Of a stretch of 64,000 nucleotides of DNA, positions 35,314 through 42,477 are shown in pieces; position 1 is the first letter of the stretch; each line of letters opens with the position of its first letter. This DNA is from PGYT01 sp963675055 (GTDB lineage Bacteria; Bacteroidota; Ignavibacteria; Ignavibacteriales; Melioribacteraceae): the NCBI GenBank assembly GCA_963675055.2, contig CAXXJE010000001.1, positions 434,001 through 498,000 of the forward strand, given 5' to 3'. The notes under the pieces are model-generated. The model did no database searches. It saw nothing but the letters and a program-made list of their open reading frames with translations, and was not told where the DNA came from. Made by a program: the position numbers and the translations under genes.

Positions 35314-35329
35314 TTCAAATCTAATGCCA
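35314..35329 (-). promoter_or_regulatory. Sigma-54-like promoter of the flgB operon
   Basis: Minus-strand TGGCA-N6-TTGAA, with GG-N10-GA, 27 bases before the flgB GTG. The -24 half is perfect; the -12 half has GA for GC, as in two other sites here. It would put the basal body and hook genes under the NtrC-type activator. Confidence 0.55.
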
Positions 35330-35383
35330 ACTGGAAAAAGGATTATATTTAGAGGATTTTGAATGAAACTAGGAAGTGGAGTG

Positions 35384-35403
35384 GCCACTATTGAACAAGT
35401 GGC
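35384..35403 (-). other. Inverted repeat after the che operon
   Basis: GCCACT and AGTGGC, six bases each with an eight-base spacer, lie just after the stop of the 81-residue gene. There is no T run, so it is at best a weak terminator or an mRNA 3' end structure. Confidence 0.3.
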
Positions 35404-35408
35404 AATTA

Positions 35409-35654
35409 TTACTCAGTGTAATCGAGGACAATTGACTTACTCTGTCCGCATGAACAAACGAATTTGATCTCTTTAATTACGTCATTTTCATCTTTCTTAA
35501 GAACGAATCGTACTCCGCCCAGACTCTCTTCTTCAACGGTTATTTTGGAATATCCGTTAACTTTGAAATCTTCGGCTTTTATTACATTTCCGCTTTTATT
35601 TATACTCTTTGAATCAAGTTCCCTATATACTGGTTCTGCAAAGTTTTCGCTCAT
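35409..35654 (-). CDS. Unknown 81-residue protein with a CxCG motif
   Basis: Not recognised. The soluble protein ends in a strand-rich region with IKFVCSCGQSKSIVLDY; the two cysteines could bind metal or be redox-active. A good ATG (MSENFAEP) lies 32 bases inside the cheB 3' end, so it is coupled to cheB. It is the last gene before the flgB promoter. Confidence 0.65.
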   Translation of the reverse strand: MSENFAEPVYRELDSKSINKSGNVIKAEDFKVNGYSKITVEEESLGGVRFVLKKDENDVIKEIKFVCSCGQSKSIVLDYTE

Positions 35655-36726
35655 TTGATAACACCTTGTTTATTTTTATTGGTATTTGATCAATTGACAA
35701 TACAGCATCCGCAATACCCGCATCAACCACGGCTTTCGGCATACCGAATACAACTGACGATGCTTCATCCTGAGCAAGACACGTGCCATTAAGTTTTTTA
35801 AGGCTTTTCATTGCCTCAAGCCCGTCTTTGCCCATTCCGGTCATTATAAGTCCGAGTGTCTTTCTGCCGTAAGCTTCAATAACAGAATGCATCATAATAT
35901 CAACCGAGGGTTTGTGTAAAGTGTTTGAGGGAGTGCTCGATATATGAATTGTATAACCTTTCCCGGAAACAGAATTTATAGTCATATGGTAACCGCCCGG
36001 AGCTATATAAACAAATCCGTTGCGAACTTCATCTCCGTCTTCCGCTTCTTTGACTGTTAACTTACTCAGGTTATTCAGCCGATCTGCAAGCGATTTGGTA
36101 AATTTAGCCGGCATATGCTGAACAATGAATATAGGAACATTTATACTTTCGGATAACTGCGGTATAACTTTCTGCAATGAAAGCGGTCCGCCTGTAGAAA
36201 TACCAATCGCAAGTGCGCGGTAATCAATATCAGGTATGTTATTGGAATAATGTGAAGATTTGGTTCCGGCCTTGTTCCCCGATATTTTCTGGAGCCGTTT
36301 AAGTCTTTCCGATGATTTCCTGTGGGAAACAATTTCCTTAACCTTTTTTACGAGTTCTTCTTTTATCTTAATAATATTAACATTGATATAGGAGAGCTCT
36401 TTCGGGATAAAATCAACTGCACCCAACTCCAGGGCTTTCATTGTTGCATCAGCCCCCTCGGTAGTAAGTGAACTAACCATTAGTACCGAAGTAGGACATG
36501 TTTTCATTATTTTTTCAAGAGCTGTCAAGCCGTCCATAACAGGCATTTCAATATCCAGAGTAACAATATCCGGCCTTAGCTTCCTGATTAGCTCGTAGCC
36601 TTCCTGCCCGTTCTTAGCAGTACCAACGATTTCAATTACATCATCGCTTTCGAGCATAATTGCAATAGATTTACGCATAAATGCCGAATCATCGACAATT
36701 ACCACTTTTATTTTTTCTTTAAGCAT
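35623..36726 (-). CDS. cheB: Chemotaxis methylesterase CheB
   Basis: Response-regulator methylesterase/glutamine deamidase acting on chemoreceptors, 367 residues from the ATG at 36726, which overlaps the cheA stop by eight bases (reading from 36756 is less likely). Receiver domain with phospho-acceptor Asp58 (LDIEMPVMDG). Esterase domain has GISTGGPLSLQ with the catalytic Ser, FIVQHMP with the His and IMTGMGKDG with the Asp. Confidence 0.96.
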   Translation of the reverse strand: MLKEKIKVVIVDDSAFMRKSIAIMLESDDVIEIVGTAKNGQEGYELIRKLRPDIVTLDIEMPVMDGLTALEKIMKTCPTSVLMVSSLTTEGADATMKALELGAVDFIPKELSYINVNIIKIKEELVKKVKEIVSHRKSSERLKRLQKISGNKAGTKSSHYSNNIPDIDYRALAIGISTGGPLSLQKVIPQLSESINVPIFIVQHMPAKFTKSLADRLNNLSKLTVKEAEDGDEVRNGFVYIAPGGYHMTINSVSGKGYTIHISSTPSNTLHKPSVDIMMHSVIEAYGRKTLGLIMTGMGKDGLEAMKSLKKLNGTCLAQDEASSVVFGMPKAVVDAGIADAVLSIDQIPIKINKVLSNERKLCRTSI

Positions 36727-38581
36727 TTTCCTGCATATTAAATAATAGTTCAGCAATATCTAAAATCATTATCACCCTGCCGTCGCCCATTATTGTTGAA
36801 CCGGCTATTCCGTCAACTTTCTTGAGGTAGCTGCCGAGTGATTTAATAACAACTTCCTGCTGCCCGACCATACTATCGACCTTTATTCCGAATTGTTTTT
36901 CGGCTATACCAACTACAACAATGAATTGGAATACCTTGTCTTTATCCGAATTATCAACATTAAACAGGTGTTTATCAATATCTATAATCGGCAGCACTCT
37001 CTCACGAACTTTAATAACCTCATTTCCGTTAATAGATGATATATCCTCGGTGTGAACCCGAAGTACTTCAACAACTGAACTGAGGGGTATAATAACCTGT
37101 TCCGTAGACATCTGCACAACCATTCCGGAGATAATTGCAAGCGTCAACGGAAGCTTGATTATCATCTTTGTGCCTTCTCCGGGTGCAGACTCAACATTTA
37201 TAATTCCTCGCAGTTTGGTAACATTTGTTTTAACAACGTCCATCCCGACACCGCGGCCTGATACATTAGTAACTACCTTAGCAGTTGAAAAACCAGGCAG
37301 GAATATAAGATTGTAAATATCCGGAAGCGAAAGTTCTTCAGCTTTTTGTTCGGAAATCAAACCTTTGTCAATTGCTTTACGCTTAATAACTTCAGGATCA
37401 ATTCCATTCCCGTCATCCTCAACAGTAATAATAACATTATTACCTTCATGCTGAGCTGATAGTATCAGATTCCCGGTTTTACCCTTTTTCTTCCTATTAT
37501 CAGCAGCTTCAATTCCATGATCAATAGAATTACGCACAAGGTGAACCAGAGGATCATTTATCTCTTCGATCAGAGTTTTATCCAATTCTGTTTCTTCACC
37601 CCTGATAATAAGATTTACATCTTTATTTAATTCTTTTGAAAGATCTCTCACAAGTCTTGGGAAACGATTAAACACTTTACCAATTTTAACCATCCTTGTT
37701 TTCATAACAACAAGCTGAAGCTCATTTGTCATAAGATCAATCTGCTTTGTGGCATCTGCAAGTTCGCGTGAAAGAGTTGAACCTTCCTGTTCCAAAGCGA
37801 CCTTTGAATTTACCTGCATCAATTGATTACGCCCTAAAACCAGCTCAGAAACGATATTCAGTAAATCGTCGAGTCTTTCAACCTCAACACGAATATTTGC
37901 GTCTTCTTTTTTATTCTTACCCAAATTCAGATATCTTTCTTCCGATCTTTCGGCATCGCTCTTTTGTGGCTTGGCAGTAATTTCTGCAGGCTTGCTATTT
38001 TCAACCTCTTCTTCAACTTCAGCCTTTACATCTGCCACGACTTTCTCTTCAGCTTTAACGGATTTCGGGGCAGTCCCCTTTTTACTTCCGCCGGGAGCTT
38101 TTTTTCCGGTTGTCTTTTTAGCAGGCGTTTTTGCTTTTGTTTTTTTCGCTGAAGCTTTCCCGGACACATGATTTTCCAGGGTTTCTTTAAGCTGATTTAT
38201 TGTAGAGTCTATTTCCACATTTTCATTTTTGTCTCTTTCAATCACTTCGACCAATTCTTTAATTTTGTCGAATGAGAGAAGAATTACATCCATTAGTTCG
38301 GAAGTGAGCTTTATTTCACCTTTTCTCAACTTGTTGAGAATATCCTCACACTTATGCGTAACGGATGTTAGTCTTTCCAGTCCGAGAAATCCGGAAGTTC
38401 CCTTAATTGTGTGAAAAGCTCTGAAAATTTGGTTGAGCAGATCAGCATCCTCAGGAGTACTTTCAAGCTCAACTAAATCGGAATCGAGTTTTTCGAGAAT
38501 TTCATAACTCTCTACTAGAAAACTATCAACGATCTCCTTCATTTCGGGATCGAGCAACATTGCGTATTTATTTGTTTCCAT
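36719..38581 (-). CDS. cheA: Chemotaxis histidine kinase CheA, P2 domain replaced by a basic linker
   Basis: Central chemotaxis kinase, 620 residues from the ATG at 38581; the longer reading begins with TTG at 38602 inside the preceding gene. Order: Hpt domain with phospho-His57 (AFHTIKGTSGF), a Lys/Ala/Pro-rich then acidic linker (about 140-225), dimerisation domain, ATPase with DDGNGIDPE and GRGVGMDVV, and a C-terminal CheW-like domain. No CheY-binding P2 domain is visible; the linker looks histone-H1-like. No cheW lies in the window, so CheW must be coded elsewhere. Confidence 0.96.
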   Translation of the reverse strand: METNKYAMLLDPEMKEIVDSFLVESYEILEKLDSDLVELESTPEDADLLNQIFRAFHTIKGTSGFLGLERLTSVTHKCEDILNKLRKGEIKLTSELMDVILLSFDKIKELVEVIERDKNENVEIDSTINQLKETLENHVSGKASAKKTKAKTPAKKTTGKKAPGGSKKGTAPKSVKAEEKVVADVKAEVEEEVENSKPAEITAKPQKSDAERSEERYLNLGKNKKEDANIRVEVERLDDLLNIVSELVLGRNQLMQVNSKVALEQEGSTLSRELADATKQIDLMTNELQLVVMKTRMVKIGKVFNRFPRLVRDLSKELNKDVNLIIRGEETELDKTLIEEINDPLVHLVRNSIDHGIEAADNRKKKGKTGNLILSAQHEGNNVIITVEDDGNGIDPEVIKRKAIDKGLISEQKAEELSLPDIYNLIFLPGFSTAKVVTNVSGRGVGMDVVKTNVTKLRGIINVESAPGEGTKMIIKLPLTLAIISGMVVQMSTEQVIIPLSSVVEVLRVHTEDISSINGNEVIKVRERVLPIIDIDKHLFNVDNSDKDKVFQFIVVVGIAEKQFGIKVDSMVGQQEVVIKSLGSYLKKVDGIAGSTIMGDGRVIMILDIAELLFNMQENA

Positions 38582-39335
38582 TGGCGTTAAATAGTTTGTC
38601 AATATCTTCTTGGCTAGTTGTACCGCTCATTATTTCATCTACCAGTTCCTGAGCGTTATCTGTCCTTTGAAAACTGGCGTTTGAATCGAAATGTCCTGCT
38701 TCAGGGACAACAATCTTATCCCCTTCATCCATTATTTTGGCTTCATCACCGCTTAAATCCAATATAAGCGAGGAAAGCTTTTTCTGTACCGATACAATAA
38801 GGTGATTTACCGAAGCAAGCTGCTGCGCTGTAATATCCTGAACCTGTAATGTGATCGTTATATTCTCCAGATACTCATTTATTTTTGCGAACGATTCTTT
38901 TACAGACGCGATTTGAACCAGATTTCCGTTTAGATCATCTATTTCCTTAAGCAAAGAAAGTGCTTTTGGATTATCCTGAACAGCCTCTTCAACCTGGTTA
39001 ATTAATTCGTGCATTTTTGAATAACGTCCAGCAAACTCGTTATGAGTTTTTGTACTTTTCTCAACCTCTCTGGTAATCTGATCCACCTTGTCGAGGATTT
39101 CAGTAGTTGCGATTTCATTGGCATTTGTAACATCACTCAGATGTCCTGATGCCTTCGGTATTTTATCAGTACTATCCTTAATTGAAGAGTTTATATTGTT
39201 CAATAAAGGAACTATCTCCACCATGAAATCGATCAGTTTCTGAATACCGGGAATCAGCTTCTCACCCACCCTGAACAAGCTCTTAAGGTGGTCAAGCTTG
39301 GTATTCAAATGTTTCATATCTTCCGGTTTATGCAT
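38568..39335 (-). CDS. cheZ: CheZ-like CheY-P phosphatase
   Basis: A 255-residue, largely helical cytoplasmic protein with long coiled coils. Residues 166-171 read QDITAQ, matching the CheZ active site QDLTGQ: Asp167 and Gln171 align with catalytic Asp143 and Gln147 of E. coli CheZ. The C-terminal SQEDIDKLFNANG resembles the CheY-binding tail. An AAGGAG site lies seven bases before the ATG. It lies between cheA and the two cheY genes, which suits dephosphorylation of CheY-P. Confidence 0.85.
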   Translation of the reverse strand: MHKPEDMKHLNTKLDHLKSLFRVGEKLIPGIQKLIDFMVEIVPLLNNINSSIKDSTDKIPKASGHLSDVTNANEIATTEILDKVDQITREVEKSTKTHNEFAGRYSKMHELINQVEEAVQDNPKALSLLKEIDDLNGNLVQIASVKESFAKINEYLENITITLQVQDITAQQLASVNHLIVSVQKKLSSLILDLSGDEAKIMDEGDKIVVPEAGHFDSNASFQRTDNAQELVDEIMSGTTSQEDIDKLFNANGNK

Positions 39336-39346
39336 TATATGCTCCT

Positions 39347-39724
39347 TTAAGCTGTTGCTAACACTTGATCAATCTTTTCACTAAGTACCTGTGGTGTAAA
39401 AGGCTTAACCACATAGTTGTTTACCTTTGCCTGAAGCGCCTGAAGGATATCTTCCTTCACACCGCGTGTTGTAACCATTAAAATCGGCAAATCAGTATAT
39501 TTTGAATTGCCTCTTATCGACTTTACAAGTTCCAAACCGGAAACTTCGGGCATATTCCAGTCGGTTATAACAAAATTTATCGAATTATCCGCTTCCAGTT
39601 TCTCTAAAGCGTCTCTGCCGTTTTCAGCTTCGGTAAAATTACTATAACCAAGATTCTTGAGCGAATTCGATACAATTCGCCTCATTGTTAAAGAATCATC
39701 TACAATTAAGAATTTTAAATCCAT
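39347..39724 (-). CDS. cheY: Chemotaxis response regulator CheY (copy 2)
   Basis: Single receiver domain of 125 residues: acidic pair Asp9/Asp10, phospho-acceptor Asp55 (VITDWNMPE), Thr in MVTTRG and Lys107 in VVKPFTP. The MRRIVSNSLKNLGYSN start is very close to CheY of proteobacteria, so it is the likelier motor-binding copy. It lies 11 bases before cheZ. Confidence 0.95.
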   Translation of the reverse strand: MDLKFLIVDDSLTMRRIVSNSLKNLGYSNFTEAENGRDALEKLEADNSINFVITDWNMPEVSGLELVKSIRGNSKYTDLPILMVTTRGVKEDILQALQAKVNNYVVKPFTPQVLSEKIDQVLATA

Positions 39725-39733
39725 TTTTCTTCC

Positions 39734-40099
39734 TCAATTCAAATATTTTGAAACTTCATATGCTATTCTATTAGGATCGAACGGTTTAATCAGGTAAGAA
39801 TTCGCCCCACAGTTAAGCCCTTCGTCAATTTCGGTTTCTTTACTCAGTGAACTTAAGATTATTATTGGAATATCACTGTACAAGTCATTACCCCTGACGG
39901 TTCTGATAAACTCGAATCCGTCAATATTCGGCATATTCAAATCGGTAATTATCAGATCAATCTGTGAAGTCGGAAGTTTTTCGAGAGCTTCCATTCCGTC
40001 ATTCGCGGCTATGATCTTAAATCCCTTTGCCGTTAAGGTGAATGAAACAAATTTTCTTATTGTTGGTGAATCGTCTGCCACCAATATTACTTTATCCAT
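39734..40099 (-). CDS. CheY-like response regulator (copy 1)
   Basis: Single receiver domain of 121 residues with Asp9/Asp10, phospho-acceptor Asp53 (ITDLNMP), Ser83/Ser84 in ILSS where most CheY have Thr, and Lys105 in LIKPFDP. It differs strongly from its neighbour, so it may be a phosphate sink or act on another target. It lies eight bases after cheR. Confidence 0.93.
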   Translation of the reverse strand: MDKVILVADDSPTIRKFVSFTLTAKGFKIIAANDGMEALEKLPTSQIDLIITDLNMPNIDGFEFIRTVRGNDLYSDIPIIILSSLSKETEIDEGLNCGANSYLIKPFDPNRIAYEVSKYLN

Positions 40100-40107
40100 T
40101 TTGAGTC

Positions 40108-41028
40108 CTAAACTTTTTTATATGCAATAGTTTTGGGGAAACTTACGAGCTTAAAAGCTTGTGAAATCCCATGCAAAGTTTCAGAATAACCGATAAACAA
40201 GTAACCGCTTTTATTCAGTGAATTATACAGATGGTTAACTACCTTTATTTTAGATTTGGCGTCAAAATAAATCAGAACATTTGCACAGATCACGATATCG
40301 AAATTCATCATTGTGCGCATTTTCAGATCATCATAAAGATTAAGCTCGTTGAACCTTACCATACTTTTAATAGCAGGATTAATGATAAACTGATTTCCGT
40401 CACGCTGAAAATATTTTTTCAGGTAAAATATCGGAGTATTACGAACAGCATACTCCTTGAATACTCCGGAACGGGCTCTCTTAAGAACATCATTACTGAT
40501 ATCTGTACCAATAACTTCGAAAGTAAATCCTGGAAATTTCGGCTTAATTAGTTCGTTAATAAGAATTGCAATAGAATACGCCTCTTCACCCGACGAACTG
40601 GCTGCACTCCAGATTCTTATTTTTTTATTGAAGGAACCTGCTTTGCTTTTTGCCAATTCAGGCAGAATTCTCTGACTGATTGCATCCATCTGCGGCTGAT
40701 TCCTGAAAAAATAAGTTTCATTTATTGTTATAGCCTCGAATAGCTCCTTCAACTCAAGTGATTTTCTCGAGTTTGTACTCACATATTCTAGATACTCTTC
40801 GTAGGTATTCAGATTTAGATTATTTAGTCTTTTAAGCAGCCTGCTTTCCAATAAGTATTTCTTATTATCCTGAAAATAAATACCGCTGTTTTTATATATA
40901 AATTCTCTCCATTTTTCGAACGTGTTCAGGGAAAGACTAACATTGTTCGAAATAGAAGTTTGTATCGGCTGCCGCTCTTCTGCGAGCGCGGAAGTTTTAT
41001 TAGTTATGAATGTATTATTGTATTCCAC
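40108..41028 (-). CDS. cheR: Chemotaxis methyltransferase CheR
   Basis: S-adenosylmethionine-dependent methyltransferase that methylates receptor glutamates, 306 residues. An N-terminal helical domain (FEKWREFIYKNSGIYFQDNKKYLLESRLLKRL) is followed by the SAM fold: NETYFFRNQPQMD, IRIWSAASSSGEEAYSIAIL and FEVIGTDISNDVL. It has a 30-residue leader without known function. Its neighbours are the HEAT protein and the CheY-like gene. Confidence 0.95.
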   Translation of the reverse strand: MEYNNTFITNKTSALAEERQPIQTSISNNVSLSLNTFEKWREFIYKNSGIYFQDNKKYLLESRLLKRLNNLNLNTYEEYLEYVSTNSRKSLELKELFEAITINETYFFRNQPQMDAISQRILPELAKSKAGSFNKKIRIWSAASSSGEEAYSIAILINELIKPKFPGFTFEVIGTDISNDVLKRARSGVFKEYAVRNTPIFYLKKYFQRDGNQFIINPAIKSMVRFNELNLYDDLKMRTMMNFDIVICANVLIYFDAKSKIKVVNHLYNSLNKSGYLFIGYSETLHGISQAFKLVSFPKTIAYKKV

Positions 41029-41041
41029 AGCACTCTTCGGT

Positions 41042-42397
41042 TTAGTTTACGTGATTTTGTTCTAGTAAAAATACTGCCCTCTCTCTTACCATTTCTTCCG
41101 AATCGTTTACCAATTCTTTTAGCAGACTATCAACTTTTTTGTAATCTACATTCGAAAGATTTTCCAATAAGTTTATCCTATTCCACATATTTTCATCATT
41201 TAAAATTATTTTCGACGCAGTAATTGCAGAATCTTCATTAAGATTAAACAAGAGATCACATGCAAGAGACCTAATATCCTCATTTTCATCCGATAGGAGT
41301 CCCTGCACAGCAGTTGTAAATTTCAAACTTTCTTCAGATTCTTTTACCCTGTCATATTCCTCCTTGGAAATAAATAGAACCTCTTTGATAAATGTGAGAA
41401 TTTCATACTTATTATCAGGAGATGTTTCAAAGTATTCGGGTAAATAGCTGAATAATTTCGTCAAGTCATTAAGAAGCATCGGTTTCACTGCCTCATCAAG
41501 CTCAATATCTCTGCCGAATACTCTAACGTAAATATTCATCAGGTCTATTCCCGGTGTGTTCTGTACGAGATCGAGAGCCGGTTTAATGTATTTGGTTTCC
41601 AAATGATCGATATCGGCTATAATTTTGTGAGAACAGGACTCTTTCATAATGATCTCCAGTCCGGCTCGCTGCTTTACATGGTAAATTGCATTTACCAACG
41701 GACCAATCATGAATGAGTCGGAGTTTCTCAGTTCCTCCATCAACATCTTGAGAGATTCACTATCGCCAATAAGACTAATACTTTCAATAATCGCATATTT
41801 AGAAAGCTCATCCTCTTTCGGATATAATTCCAGTAGAAAATCCTGAACAGCTCTTGAACCCATTTTACCAAGTGCCTCAATAACCGTGGCCTTGTAGAGT
41901 TCATTTTCGAGATAGAACGGTTTGATATCTTCGAGAGCTTGTTCGAATCCCAGATTACCGAGAGCTTCAAGACAAGCTAGGATGACATTCGAGTTTTTAT
42001 TGGATCTTAAAACCTCAATGATTTTTTCCGCCGGTCTGTTATTCCTGATTAATCCAAGAAGATCAATGCAGAACTTTTTATCGTCATCGTCTCCGACATC
42101 TATATAGCGGATAAGAGAATCAATAGATTTATCGCCGTTTTTTAGCAGAATGTCTCCAGCCATGTTTCGAACTGATATATCTTCCGAGCTGACGAATCTG
42201 ACAATATAGTCCGACACATTCGGATTTTCAGTTGTTGTTAGAAGAATTGAGAGTGAATTTCTCACTCCTTTATCGGGATCTTCAAGTAAAGAGACAAGCT
42301 CTTTTAATGTACTGTCATCCGGGACTTCGTAGAAATACTTTTCTACTTCTTCGCGGCGGACATTTGGATCCCCTGATTTTAAATTTGTATTAGTCAT
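41042..42397 (-). CDS. HEAT-repeat protein at the head of the che operon
   Basis: A 451-residue soluble protein built of tandem helical hairpins of the HEAT/PBS-lyase type, for example DPDKGVRNSLSILLTTTENPNVSDYIVRF and DISVRNMAGDILLKNGDKSIDSLIRYI; repeats cover about residues 30-240 and 360-450. No catalytic motif is seen. Such proteins are binding scaffolds. It is the first gene of the che run, 13 bases before cheR, so a role as a chemotaxis adapter is possible, but unproven. Confidence 0.85.
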   Translation of the reverse strand: MTNTNLKSGDPNVRREEVEKYFYEVPDDSTLKELVSLLEDPDKGVRNSLSILLTTTENPNVSDYIVRFVSSEDISVRNMAGDILLKNGDKSIDSLIRYIDVGDDDDKKFCIDLLGLIRNNRPAEKIIEVLRSNKNSNVILACLEALGNLGFEQALEDIKPFYLENELYKATVIEALGKMGSRAVQDFLLELYPKEDELSKYAIIESISLIGDSESLKMLMEELRNSDSFMIGPLVNAIYHVKQRAGLEIIMKESCSHKIIADIDHLETKYIKPALDLVQNTPGIDLMNIYVRVFGRDIELDEAVKPMLLNDLTKLFSYLPEYFETSPDNKYEILTFIKEVLFISKEEYDRVKESEESLKFTTAVQGLLSDENEDIRSLACDLLFNLNEDSAITASKIILNDENMWNRINLLENLSNVDYKKVDSLLKELVNDSEEMVRERAVFLLEQNHVN

Positions 42398-42404
42398 AGT
42401 CTTA

Positions 42405-42434
42405 TCTATAATTAATTAGTGATTAAATTATCAA
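42405..42434 (-). promoter_or_regulatory. Possible housekeeping promoter of the che operon
   Basis: Minus-strand TTGATA and TATAGA separated by 18 bases, close to the start of the HEAT-protein gene at 42397. The -10 is so near to the ATG that the leader would be almost absent. Weak candidate. Confidence 0.25.
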
Positions 42435-42445
42435 ATGGCAATTAT

Positions 42446-42471
42446 AGGCATTCCCCTTACGGAGAATGCCT
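42446..42471 (-). terminator. Hairpin terminator after the chemoreceptor gene
   Basis: On the minus strand GGCATTCTCC pairs with GGGGAATGCC (one G-T wobble) around a GTAA tetraloop. It lies seven bases after the receptor stop. The T tract is weak (TATAATT), so termination could be partial. Confidence 0.65.
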
Positions 42472-42477
42472 ATTTAT

